Program-made: the position numbers and the translations under genes
Shown here: one piece after another, positions 49,646 to 57,848 of the stretch
Layout of the letters: every line of letters begins with the position of its first letter
How positions within the stretch are numbered: position 1 is the first letter of the stretch
From: Paracidovorax wautersii
GTDB lineage: Bacteria > Pseudomonadota > Gammaproteobacteria > Burkholderiales > Burkholderiaceae_C
Assembly: GCF_031453675.1 (NCBI RefSeq)
Contig: NZ_JAVIZX010000001.1
Span: forward strand, 2,130,001-2,194,000
Direction: 5' to 3'
Length of the DNA stretch: 64,000 bases
The notes under the pieces: generated by a model
What the model saw: only the letters and a program-made list of their open reading frames with translations
Databases searched by the model: none
Told to the model about the DNA's origin: nothing

Positions 49646-50548
49646 ATGAAGAAACACCTGTTGGCAGTCGCCATCACCGCACTGGCCGCGGGCAGCGCTT
49701 TCGCGCAAGCCAATGACACGCTGGCCAAGATCAAGGCCTCGGGCTCCATCACGGAAGGTGTGCGCGAATCCTCCGGCCTGTCCTATACCCTGGGGGACGG
49801 CAAGTACACGGGCTTCCACTACGACGTTTGCGCCAAGGTCATCGCCGACGTGCAGAAGCACCTGGGCCTGGCCAAGCTGGAAACCAAGTACCAGCCCGTG
49901 ACCTCGCAGAACCGCATTCCCCTGGTCCAGAACGGCACGGTGGACATCGAGTGCGGCTCCACCACCAACAACCAGGCCCGCCAGAAGGATGTGGCTTTCG
50001 CCGTCACCACCTATGTGGAAGAAGTGCGCATCGCCGTCAAGGCCAACTCCGGCATCGCCGGCATCAAGGACCTGAACGGCAAGACCATCGCCACGACCAC
50101 GGGCACGACGTCGGTGCAGACGCTGCGCAAGAACAAGCGCGCCGAAGGCCTGACGTTCAAGGAAGTGTTCGGTAAGGACCACTCCGACAGCTTCCTGCTG
50201 CTGGAGTCCGGCCGCGCTGACGCCTTCATCATGGACGGCTCCATCCTGGCCTCCAACATCGCCAAGTCCAAGGCACCTGCCGACTTCAAGATCGTTGGCG
50301 AAGTGCTGAGTGTGGAACCCATCGCCATCATGATCCGCAAGGACGACGCTGCCTTCAAGAAGGTGGTGGACGACAGCATCAAGGCGATGATGAAGTCCGG
50401 CGACATGGCCAAGCTGTACGACAAGTGGTTCCTGCAGCCCATCCCGCCTGCCAACGTGAAGATCGGCCTGCCGGCCAGCGAAGCCACCAAGGCTGCCTGG
50501 GCCAACCCCAACGACAAGCCCATGGAAGAGTACACGCTGAAGGACTGA
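49646..50548 (+). CDS. gltI: glutamate/aspartate ABC transporter receptor
   Basis: A 300-residue periplasmic receptor with signal peptide MKKHLLAVAITALAAGSAFA (cleavage after about residue 20). ESSGLSYTLGDGKYTGFHYDVCAKVIADV, VDIECGSTTNNQARQKDVAF, TTTGTTSVQTLRKNKR and KWFLQPIPPANVKIGLPAS match GltI closely. Two conserved cysteines (near residues 69 and 112) could form the usual disulfide. AAGGAG lies upstream of the ATG. It leads the gltJKL genes but is separated from them by a terminator, which should keep receptor mRNA in excess. Confidence 0.93.
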   Translation: MKKHLLAVAITALAAGSAFAQANDTLAKIKASGSITEGVRESSGLSYTLGDGKYTGFHYDVCAKVIADVQKHLGLAKLETKYQPVTSQNRIPLVQNGTVDIECGSTTNNQARQKDVAFAVTTYVEEVRIAVKANSGIAGIKDLNGKTIATTTGTTSVQTLRKNKRAEGLTFKEVFGKDHSDSFLLLESGRADAFIMDGSILASNIAKSKAPADFKIVGEVLSVEPIAIMIRKDDAAFKKVVDDSIKAMMKSGDMAKLYDKWFLQPIPPANVKIGLPASEATKAAWANPNDKPMEEYTLKD

Positions 50549-50572
50549 GCGCCTGACGGCCCGCTCCTGACA

Positions 50573-50600
50573 AACGCCCACCTGCCGGTGGGCGTTTTTT
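50573..50600 (+). terminator. intrinsic terminator between gltI and gltJ
   Basis: Stem AACGCCCACC/GGTGGGCGTT with a TGCC loop and a six-T run. Partial read-through would set a high receptor-to-permease ratio. Confidence 0.9.
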
Positions 50601-50665
50601 GTAAGGACGAAGCGTGTACCGCGGGCCGCCGCATCGACGTTTTTTTGATTTGAGAAGGAATTCCC

Positions 50666-51397
50666 ATGGGATCGAATTGGGATTGGCAAGTCTTCCTGCA
50701 GGACCCGGGGGGCGAATACCCGACCTACCTCCAGTGGATGCTTTCCGCTTGGGGTTGGACCGTGTCCGTGGCCCTGCTGGCGCTGGTGATCGCGCTGGTG
50801 GCGGGCTCCATCGTGGGTACGCTGCGCACGCTGCCCGAGAACAAGGTCCTCGTGGCCTTCGGCAATGCCTGGGTGGAACTGTTTCGCAACATTCCCCTGC
50901 TGGTGCAAATTTTCCTCTGGTACCACGTGGTGCCAGCCATCTTCCCGGCGATGAAGAGCGTTTCGGGCTTCGTGCTCGTGGTGCTGGCGCTGGGCTTCTT
51001 CACCTCCGCGCGGATCGCGGAGCAGGTGCGGGCCGGTATCCAGGCGCTGCCGCGCGGGCAGCGCTATGCCGGCATGGCGATGGGCTTCACGACCGTGCAG
51101 TACTACCGCTACGTGCTGCTGCCCATGGCGTTCCGCATCATCATCCCGCCGCTCACCAGCGAGACGATGAACATCTTTAAGAACTCGTCGGTGGCCTTTG
51201 CTGTGTCGGTGGCCGAACTCACCATGTTCGCCATGCAGGCGCAGGAGGAGACCTCGCGGGGCATCGAAATCTATCTGGCGGTGACCGGCCTGTACATCAT
51301 CTCGGCCTTTGCCATCAACCGCATCATGGCGTTCATCGAAAAACGCGCACGCGTGCCGGGCTTCATCGTGGCCGGCGGAACGGGTGGAGGCCACTGA
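50666..51397 (+). CDS. gltJ: glutamate/aspartate ABC transporter permease GltJ
   Basis: A 243-residue inner-membrane permease of the HisMQ family with five or six helices. WGWTVSVALLALVIALVAGSIVGTLRTLP is the first core helix. The EAA loop that docks the ATPase is seen in AEQVRAGIQALPRGQRYAGMAMGFTTVQYYRYVLLPMAFRIIIPPL. SSVAFAVSVAELT follows. The next gene, gltK, begins one base after the stop. Confidence 0.93.
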   Translation: MGSNWDWQVFLQDPGGEYPTYLQWMLSAWGWTVSVALLALVIALVAGSIVGTLRTLPENKVLVAFGNAWVELFRNIPLLVQIFLWYHVVPAIFPAMKSVSGFVLVVLALGFFTSARIAEQVRAGIQALPRGQRYAGMAMGFTTVQYYRYVLLPMAFRIIIPPLTSETMNIFKNSSVAFAVSVAELTMFAMQAQEETSRGIEIYLAVTGLYIISAFAINRIMAFIEKRARVPGFIVAGGTGGGH

Positions 51398-51398
51398 C

Positions 51399-52067
51399 AT
51401 GATGGGACTCGACTTTTCCTTCTACAACTGGGACATCATCAGCAAGTTCGTCCTGAAGGGCTTCTACTTCAGCATCGTGCTGACGGTGGTGGCCACGATC
51501 GGCGGCATTCTCTTCGGCACGGTGCTGGCGCTGATGCGCCTGTCGGGCAAGAAGTGGCTGGACGTGCCCGCCACCATCTACGTCAACGGCATGCGCAGCA
51601 TTCCGCTGGTGATGGTGATCCTCTGGTTCTTCCTGCTGGTGCCCTTCCTGATCGGCAAGCCGATCGGTGCCGAGATGTCTGCGGTGGTCACCTTCATCGC
51701 GTTCGAGGCCGCTTACTTCAGCGAAATCATGCGTGCCGGCATCCAGTCCATCTCGCGCGGCCAGGTGCATGCCGGTCAGGCCCTGGGCATGACCTACGGC
51801 CAGAACATGAAGCTGGTCATCCTGCCCCAGGCGTTCCGCAACATGCTGCCGGTGCTGCTCACGCAGACCATCATCCTGTTCCAGGACACGTCGCTGGTCT
51901 ATGCCATCGGTGCGTACGACATGCTCAAGGGCTTCGAAACCGCCGGCAAGAACTACGGCCGTCCCATCGAGGCCTACCTGCTGGCCGCTGTCGTGTACTT
52001 CGTGATGTGCTTCGCGCTGTCCGCGCTCGTGAAGCGCCTGCACCGCAAAATCGCCATCATCCGCTGA
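51399..52067 (+). CDS. gltK: glutamate/aspartate ABC transporter permease GltK
   Basis: A 222-residue HisMQ-family permease partner of GltJ. FSIVLTVVATIGGILFGTVLALMRLSG, MRSIPLVMVILWFFLLVPFLIG and the EAA loop ISRGQVHAGQALGMTYGQNMKLVILPQAFRNMLPVLL are typical. The start is the first of two adjacent ATG codons, with GGAGG about 8 bases upstream inside the gltJ end. Confidence 0.92.
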   Translation: MMGLDFSFYNWDIISKFVLKGFYFSIVLTVVATIGGILFGTVLALMRLSGKKWLDVPATIYVNGMRSIPLVMVILWFFLLVPFLIGKPIGAEMSAVVTFIAFEAAYFSEIMRAGIQSISRGQVHAGQALGMTYGQNMKLVILPQAFRNMLPVLLTQTIILFQDTSLVYAIGAYDMLKGFETAGKNYGRPIEAYLLAAVVYFVMCFALSALVKRLHRKIAIIR

Positions 52068-52093
52068 GTTGGCAAGAGTGAGGAATTAAGCAA

Positions 52094-52831
52094 ATGATTG
52101 AACTCAAGAACGTTTCCAAGTGGTATGGCAGCTTCCAGGTGCTCAACGACTGCTCCACGGCCATCAAGAAGGGCGAAGTGGTGGTCGTGTGCGGTCCGTC
52201 CGGCTCCGGCAAGTCCACGCTGATCAAGACCGTGAACGCCCTGGAGCCCGTGCAGAAGGGCGAGATCTACGTGAACGGCGTGGCCGTGCACGACCCCAAG
52301 ACCAACCTGCCCAAGCTGCGCAGCCAGGTCGGCATGGTGTTCCAGCATTTCGAGCTGTTCCCGCACCTGTCGGTGACCGAAAACCTCACGATCGCGCAGA
52401 TCAAGGTGCTGGGCCGCAACCCGTCGGACGCCAAGGTGCGTGGCCTGAAGATGCTTGACCGCGTGGGCCTGTCGGCGCACAAGGACAAGTTCCCGGGCCA
52501 GCTCTCCGGCGGCCAGCAGCAGCGTGTGGCCATCGCCCGCGCGCTGTCGATGGACCCCATCGTCATGCTGTTCGACGAGCCGACCTCGGCCCTGGACCCC
52601 GAAATGGTGGGCGAGGTGCTGGACGTGATGGTGAGCCTGGCCAACGAAGGCATGACCATGATGTGCGTGACCCATGAAATGGGCTTTGCACGCAAGGTCG
52701 GCCACCGCGTGATCTTCATGGACGTGGGCGGCAAGATTCTTGAGGACTGCACGAAGGAAGACTTCTTCGGCAATCCCGATGCGCGCCAGCCGCGCACCAA
52801 GGACTTCCTCAACAAGATCCTGCAGCACTGA
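52094..52831 (+). CDS. gltL: glutamate/aspartate ABC transporter ATPase GltL
   Basis: A 245-residue ATPase of polar amino-acid importers. It has Walker [10 protein letters not shown] (34-42), the Q-loop [14 protein letters not shown], signature [15 protein letters not shown], Walker [15 protein letters not shown] and the H-loop [10 protein letters not shown]. All are intact. It lies 26 bases after gltK, and the operon ends with a strong terminator. Confidence 0.94.
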   Translation: MIELKNVSKWYGSFQVLNDCSTAIKKGEVVVVCGPSGSGKSTLIKTVNALEPVQKGEIYVNGVAVHDPKTNLPKLRSQVGMVFQHFELFPHLSVTENLTIAQIKVLGRNPSDAKVRGLKMLDRVGLSAHKDKFPGQLSGGQQQRVAIARALSMDPIVMLFDEPTSALDPEMVGEVLDVMVSLANEGMTMMCVTHEMGFARKVGHRVIFMDVGGKILEDCTKEDFFGNPDARQPRTKDFLNKILQH

Positions 52832-52886
52832 ACGGAACCGACGACGGGCAGGGCGGGCTGCGTGCGGCCCTGGTCGATCATCGAGC

Positions 52887-52910
52887 AAGGCGCCTGCGGG
52901 CGCCTTTTTT
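52887..52910 (+). terminator. intrinsic terminator after gltL
   Basis: Stem AAGGCGCC/GGCGCCTT with loop TGCG followed by a six-T tract, 56 bases after the gltL stop. Confidence 0.92.
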
Positions 52911-53243
52911 CTTGGCTGGCGGGGCGAGGGGTGGGCGCTCCGTTCGCGGCTGGGCCGCTTCCGCTGCCCGTACTGCGCCCATGGCGACATTGCCGGTCGC
53001 TCGGGCATCGGTGGGGTGGTGGCCGTCGAAGTGGCCGTGGCAGTAGAAGTGCGCGGCATCGCACCAACCGGTATGCCGTCCAGGCATTCCGGTGCAGATT
53101 GCCACCCGCGCGCGGCCTGCTTGTCGTGGACTGGCCCGTTGCCTGGCCCTTTGCGCAAGAATGCCGCAGGGGCTGTCGCCCATGTGGTCCGCCGGTCCGC
53201 CGTGTTCTTCCGCCCGCCAGTCCTGGTCCTCCACGCTCTCTCC
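52911..53243. other. 333-base gap without a supported gene
   Basis: Between the glt terminator and the cysteine-rich protein gene. Both strands contain open frames, but none shows family features, a ribosome-binding site or a plausible start. The promoter for the next gene should be here. Confidence 0.5.
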
Positions 53244-53633
53244 ATGCCCGCGCCCCCTCCGTCTTCCCATGATGCCCCGCCCGCCAACGCCGACTGGCAG
53301 GTGGTGCACTGGCATGCGCAGGCCCCGGCGCAGCCGCCCACCGGTGCGCCGTGCAACGGCTGCGGCCTGTGCTGTCTGGCGCAGCCGTGTCCCCTGGGCA
53401 TGGTGGTGTCGCGCCGGCGCAGCGGGGCGTGCGTGGCATTGCGCTGGGACGACCGGCTGCAGCGCTACCAATGCGGCATGGTGGCCGACCCGGGCAGCGT
53501 CATCGGATGGCGCAACGCCTGGGTGGAGCGCCTGCTGCGGGCCCTGGCGTTGCGCTGGATTGCGGCAGGCGTCGGGTGCGATGCGGAGCCGCTGTCCGTG
53601 GAGGCTGCTGCGCAGCACCGGGACGTGCGGTAA
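53244..53633 (+). CDS. small cysteine-rich protein with CxxCxxCC motif
   Basis: A 129-residue protein. The N-terminus is Pro/Ala-rich. Residues about 37-75 hold a CNGCGLCC cluster followed by QPCPLGM and GACVALRW, then YQCGMV. The pattern resembles the metal-chelating cysteine cluster of the YkgJ family (zinc or iron-sulfur). No enzyme domain is attached. The same frame is open upstream, but the ATG at 53244 is the nearest start to the conserved part. It is convergent with the PQQ-dehydrogenase-like gene, with 39 bases between stops. Function unknown. Confidence 0.7.
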   Translation: MPAPPPSSHDAPPANADWQVVHWHAQAPAQPPTGAPCNGCGLCCLAQPCPLGMVVSRRRSGACVALRWDDRLQRYQCGMVADPGSVIGWRNAWVERLLRALALRWIAAGVGCDAEPLSVEAAAQHRDVR

Positions 53634-53672
53634 GGCTGCGCGCTAGGGCATGCGCCGGCAAGCGTCCGTTTG

Positions 53673-55769
53673 TCAGCCCTGGGGCGGGGCAGCTGCAAGC
53701 TGCACCGCGCCGGCGGCGCCAGGGGTTCCCTGGTTTCCCGTGTGCACCAGCAGGTCCGGGCGGCTGGGTGGGGCGGTGGTCATCGGTCCCGCCGGCGCCG
53801 GAGCCTGAGGCACTCCGGTGGAGGAGGGCAGTGGCGGCGCGGTGCTGCCGGTGCTGGGCGATTGGCAGGGCAGGCCCAGCGGTGAGCGCAGCGGCTGTAG
53901 CTGCACGAGGGCGACCGGGCCTGATTCGGCGGATGCGGTCGAGCGCGTCTGCACCATCAGCGGGCCGGGCTCGGCGCGCCTCGGCGCGGGCAATGCGCTC
54001 CCGCCCCCGCCCCCTGTCGACACCTGCAGCGCAGCCGTGCCCGGCGCCTCGCCCGGCAGATCCGGCCAGTGGAAGCGGCCCAGCGTGCCGCCGTGCGCCG
54101 GAAGGGCCATGGCAGCGTCCCGCGGGCTGAAGCGGTCCTGGAAGCGCAGCCGTTCGAAGGCGATGCGGCAGGCCAGCTGGTCGAGCAGCGTCACGCCCCA
54201 CAGGTCGGCACCGCTCGGAGGGCGGCTGCCGGCTCCGCTCGCCGGGCCGGAGGCGGGCTGCAGAGGTGTGCCCGTGCGCCGGTCCAGGACGATGGCGTGC
54301 CCGCCGCCCGTCGGATGCACCAGCGCCGGAATGTGGGCCGGTCCGCGGCGCAGATCGGCGAAATAGACGGGTGCCGCTGCCGGGGCCCCTGCGGCCACGG
54401 CCACCGGCTGGCCTGGGCCGGCAGGCTCCTCGCTCTCGAACCGCCAGCGCAGGCGCCCGCTGGCCAGGTCGAGCGCTGCCACGGCGATCCCTCCCTCTGC
54501 GGCAGTGCCCGTGCGGCCCATCACGTACAGCAGGCCCAGTGCATCGTCGATGTGCGTGAGCGGCTGGCGGCCCGGGGCGGGCGCCAGGCCCGCCGGCGGC
54601 TGCCACTGCCACGTGGGGGCACCGGTGCGCAGGTCGTACGCCTGAAGGGTCAGGCGGGCCGCGGGCATGGCAGCGTCGTCCCTGCGCGCCGGCCCCGCCG
54701 CGCTCGCGACGAGCAGGCGGTCGCCTGTGGCGGCCAGGGCCACGATGGCTTCCGGGTGGGCACTGCCCTGCGCTGGCTGCGTCTGCAGGGCGATCACGCC
54801 CCCGCCCGTGCCGAGTTCGGCGCAAGGTCGGCCGTCGAGCGGATTCAGAGCCAGAACACGGGCAGCGCCCATGGGCACGAAGAGGCGGGCATCGCAGCGC
54901 GACTCGGCTGTTGCCGGGCGGGACAGCACGGCGTGCGTTGCCTTTGGTGCGGCCTCGGCGGCGCCAGCGCCTGGGCCTGCGGCGGGCGGCTGGTACGACA
55001 GCGCCTCGCAGTCCGCTGCGGCGCCGGGCTCCAATGCGTGCCGCCACAGCGGCGTGCCGGTGGCCGCGTCCAGCGCCACCAGCGCCGGCTGCGGTGTGCA
55101 GAAAAAGACCTGGTGGGCGGCATGCAGCGCCGCGGGTGGAAAACCTCCTGCCGCGGCTGCGGAGGGCGCAACGTCGGTGCGAAGCGGCCAGCCGACTTCA
55201 CGCGGCCCGTTGCCCGCGTTGGGGGACGGGGCGGGCAAGGGCGCAGCGAGGCGGCCTTCGAGTGAATGGGGGCGGGGATGGGCGGCGGCCTCCACCGACG
55301 GTGCGGCAAGCGCAGGCACTTCCTGGGCGATGGCTTCGCCCGGCCCGTGCCCGCTGCCCTGGAACCAGGCGACCGCCGCCACGGCGGTGAAGGCGCCCAG
55401 CGCAGCGGTCAGGCCCTGGCGGGCCGGTTGCCGCGTGGCGGCGACCAGGCCGCGGGCGAACCAGGGCGTGAGCATGACCAGCGCCAGCAAGAACAGCACA
55501 TCGCCGCGCGCCACGAGGGCCCACCAGTTCAGCCCGGCCTCCCAGACCGACCAGGCGAGCGTGGCCGTCAACAGAGCGGCATGCACCCACAGCGCTGCCG
55601 GGTTGCGCTGCAGCAGGAGCAGCCCGGTGAGGACCAGAACCAGCCCGCCAGGCAGGTAGTACCAGGAACCGCCCAGGGCGATCAGCCACACGCCGCCCGT
55701 GCCGACGAGCAGGCCCATCAGGACGAAGAGCGCCCCCAGGACGAGCGGGGCAGGGTGGCGGTCGGGCAT
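53673..55769 (-). CDS. shortened PQQ-dehydrogenase-like membrane protein
   Basis: A 698-residue protein. The first 130 residues have about five transmembrane helices, as in membrane-bound glucose/quinate dehydrogenases. A Pro/Ala linker leads into a beta-propeller related to PQQ enzymes: VFFCTPQPALVALDAATGTPLWRH, RLFVPMGAARVLALNPLDGRPC, YDLRTGAPTWQW, ALDLASGRLRWRFESEE, HAIVLDRRTGTPLQ and SPLGLPCQ. Several blades, including the segments that usually bind PQQ and calcium, are shortened or replaced by Ala/Pro/Gly-rich sequence. The C-terminal 60 residues are low complexity. It may be an inactive relative or a gene in decay. GAGGAAG precedes the ATG at 55769. Confidence 0.72.
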   Translation of the reverse strand: MPDRHPAPLVLGALFVLMGLLVGTGGVWLIALGGSWYYLPGGLVLVLTGLLLLQRNPAALWVHAALLTATLAWSVWEAGLNWWALVARGDVLFLLALVMLTPWFARGLVAATRQPARQGLTAALGAFTAVAAVAWFQGSGHGPGEAIAQEVPALAAPSVEAAAHPRPHSLEGRLAAPLPAPSPNAGNGPREVGWPLRTDVAPSAAAAGGFPPAALHAAHQVFFCTPQPALVALDAATGTPLWRHALEPGAAADCEALSYQPPAAGPGAGAAEAAPKATHAVLSRPATAESRCDARLFVPMGAARVLALNPLDGRPCAELGTGGGVIALQTQPAQGSAHPEAIVALAATGDRLLVASAAGPARRDDAAMPAARLTLQAYDLRTGAPTWQWQPPAGLAPAPGRQPLTHIDDALGLLYVMGRTGTAAEGGIAVAALDLASGRLRWRFESEEPAGPGQPVAVAAGAPAAAPVYFADLRRGPAHIPALVHPTGGGHAIVLDRRTGTPLQPASGPASGAGSRPPSGADLWGVTLLDQLACRIAFERLRFQDRFSPRDAAMALPAHGGTLGRFHWPDLPGEAPGTAALQVSTGGGGGSALPAPRRAEPGPLMVQTRSTASAESGPVALVQLQPLRSPLGLPCQSPSTGSTAPPLPSSTGVPQAPAPAGPMTTAPPSRPDLLVHTGNQGTPGAAGAVQLAAAPPQG

Positions 55770-55960
55770 GGCGGGCTTCCTCTCAGCGGGCTGCCCGGCC
55801 GACTTCGGGCGGGGCATGCAGGTGGGTGTGAAGCCGGCAGCGCGCGCCACGGGCAACGTCCATGACGTTAGGGGCGGCGTCGGGGGGGCGGTGTCGGCTC
55901 CGGCAGGCGGGCGCTGTAGGAGGGCGTGCCACGGCGATGCGTGTACGGCAGGCCGTCATT

Positions 55961-56010
55961 CGCTATCAATTAAATAGCGTTATGCGCAGTATCGGTGGGC
56001 GATTTAACCC
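55961..56010 (+). repeat. diverged copy of the dispersed repeat
   Basis: CGCTATCAATTAAATAGCGT then TATGCGCAGTATCGGTGGGC and GATTTAACCC follow the repeat's order. GCTAT-CAATTAA-ATAGC forms a perfect small hairpin. It lies in the 298-base gap between two minus-strand genes (55770-56067). The rest of the gap shows nothing recognisable. Confidence 0.55.
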
Positions 56011-56067
56011 TGTTTCTCTTGAATGTGTCGGCTGGCAGGCGATGGCCCGACCCGTATATGCCGCGGT

Positions 56068-57138
56068 CTATGCCACGCGCTGCAGCCGCGGGCCTGCTGC
56101 TGCGCTGGCCACCGTGCTGGACGCTCCCCGCGTGCGGCCGAACAGGTCTTTCGGGTCGCCGTCGGTGGGCACCAGTTCCACCTCGGTGCCCAGGCCGCGC
56201 TCCTGCGCACGGGCATGCACGTAACGAAGGGCGGCAAAGTCCTCGAGCGCAAAACCGACCGAGTCGAACACCGTCACCTCGCGCTCACTGCGGCGCCCGG
56301 GCGCCTGGCCGGCCAGCACCTGCCATAGCTCCGTCACCGGGTGGTCGGCCGGCAGCTGCTGGATGTCGCCCTCCACGCGCGTCTGCGGGGCGTACTCCAC
56401 GAAGACGCTGGCGCCGCGCAGCACATCGGGGTGCAGCTCCGTCTTGCCGGGGCAGTCGCCACCCACGGCGTTGATGTGCATGCCCGGCGCCACCAGGCCG
56501 GGCGTGATGATCGCCGCGCGCGTCTTGTCGGCGGTGGCGGTGGTCACGATGTCCGCTCCGCGCATGGCGTCGGCCACCGAAGCGGCGGGCACGACATGCA
56601 GGTCGCGCTCCCCTGCCAGGTTGCGCTGCAGCTTGGCGGTGGCCGCCGGGTCGGTGTCGAACACGCGCAGCTCGTCGATACCCCGCAGCGCATGGAAGGC
56701 CAGCGCCTGGAATTCGCCCTGCGCGCCGTTGCCGATCAGCGCCATGCGCCGCGACCCCGGCCGTGCCAGCGCCTGGGCGGCCAGGGCCGAGGTGGCGGCG
56801 GTGCGCAGCGCGGTGGTCAGGGTGAGTTCGGACAGCAGCAGCGGATAACCGGTAGCCACTTCCGCCAGCACGCCGAACGCCATCACCGTGGGCAGGCCCT
56901 GCGCAGGGTTGCCGGGGTGGCCGTTCACGTACTTGAAGCTGTAGAGCGTATCGTCCGCCACCGGCATCAGCTCGATCACGCCGCCGGCGCTGTGGCTGGC
57001 GGTGCGGGCCGATTTCTCAAAAGCCGGCCAGCGCAGGAAGTCCTCCCGGATCTGGTCGGCCAGCTCGGCCATGAAGCGGGCGGGGCCGATGTCTTCGACG
57101 AGGCGGGCCAGGGTGGGCAAGTCGATGAGTCGGGTCAT
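56068..57138 (-). CDS. ornithine cyclodeaminase/mu-crystallin family protein
   Basis: A 356-residue NAD-dependent enzyme. Family members convert L-ornithine to L-proline and ammonia. Key segments are FKYVNGHPGNPAQGLPTVMAFGVLAE (substrate Lys and Gly-rich loop), the Rossmann motif MALIGNGAQGEFQALAF, FDTDPAATAKL for NAD, and NAVGGDCPGKTELHPD with the catalytic Asp. VFDSVGFALEDFAALRYV is also typical. It is close to true ornithine cyclodeaminases, but lysine or alanine activity cannot be excluded. GGAG precedes the ATG at 57138. The divergent Lrp gene is the likely regulator. Confidence 0.9.
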   Translation of the reverse strand: MTRLIDLPTLARLVEDIGPARFMAELADQIREDFLRWPAFEKSARTASHSAGGVIELMPVADDTLYSFKYVNGHPGNPAQGLPTVMAFGVLAEVATGYPLLLSELTLTTALRTAATSALAAQALARPGSRRMALIGNGAQGEFQALAFHALRGIDELRVFDTDPAATAKLQRNLAGERDLHVVPAASVADAMRGADIVTTATADKTRAAIITPGLVAPGMHINAVGGDCPGKTELHPDVLRGASVFVEYAPQTRVEGDIQQLPADHPVTELWQVLAGQAPGRRSEREVTVFDSVGFALEDFAALRYVHARAQERGLGTEVELVPTDGDPKDLFGRTRGASSTVASAAAGPRLQRVA

Positions 57139-57268
57139 GAGAGGCTCCGGGGAGGGCGAGGTGGCGGGGCTGTCTGCCCATTCTCCGAAGGCGCCGCGCC
57201 AACTGCCAGCCTGCACAGTGATCGAATAGCGCGGTAAATTGGCGATCTGTTCAATAGGGCTGTGCACC

Positions 57269-57700
57269 ATGACCAGAATGGACGACACCGACCGCGAGAT
57301 CATCGGCCTGCTGCGCACCGACGCCCGCCTGCCCGTGGCCGCCCTGGCCGCGCGCCTGCGCATCGCCCGCGGCACCGTGCAGAACCGGCTGCGGCGGCTG
57401 GAGGAAGAGGGCGTGATTGTGGGCTACACCGTGCGCCTGCGGCCCGACTCCGAGCCCCACCGCATCCGCGCGTGGATGAGCATCGCCGTGGAGGGCAACG
57501 CCGCGCCCGAGGTGATCCGCCTGCTGCGGGGCGAGCCCGCGGTGGACGCGCTGCACACCACCAACGGCCGCTGGGACATCCTGGCCGAGTTGCGCGCCGA
57601 CAGCCTGGAGGCCTTCGACCGCGCGCTGGGCCGTATCCGCCTCACGCCGGGCATCGCCAACACCGAGACCAGCCTGCTGCTGTCCACCTACAAGGCCTAA
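57269..57700 (+). CDS. Lrp/AsnC-family transcriptional regulator
   Basis: A 143-residue regulator. The N-terminal helix-turn-helix is MDDTDREIIGLLRTDARLPVAALAARLRIARGTVQNRLRRLEEEGVIVGYTV, and the C-terminal RAM effector domain follows (about residues 65-140, with DALHTTNGRWDILAELRADS). Proteins of this kind usually respond to an amino acid and control a divergent amino-acid catabolic gene, here the ornithine cyclodeaminase. ATTG-N10-CAAT lies in the shared promoter region near 57237-57254. The stop is followed at once by an element-end motif (57701-57717). Confidence 0.9.
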   Translation: MTRMDDTDREIIGLLRTDARLPVAALAARLRIARGTVQNRLRRLEEEGVIVGYTVRLRPDSEPHRIRAWMSIAVEGNAAPEVIRLLRGEPAVDALHTTNGRWDILAELRADSLEAFDRALGRIRLTPGIANTETSLLLSTYKA

Positions 57701-57717
57701 GATCGTCAACACGTTCT
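57701..57717 (-). repeat. solo end motif of the inverted-repeat element
   Basis: GATCGTCAACACGTTCT is identical to 29903-29919, the outer right end of the 269-base element, and directly follows the stop of the Lrp gene. No second end is found nearby, so it is a solo end, a remnant or a target-like site. Confidence 0.55.
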
Positions 57718-57848
57718 AAGCGCCCGCCCGGGGACCGGTGGGATGACGCCTGCGGGACAGCGGCTCAGGGTTTCCGGCCTGCGTGCCCTGGGCCTGGCTG
57801 CGGTGCAATGGGCCACTTGCCCACCGATCCCACAAGGACCTCACCCAC

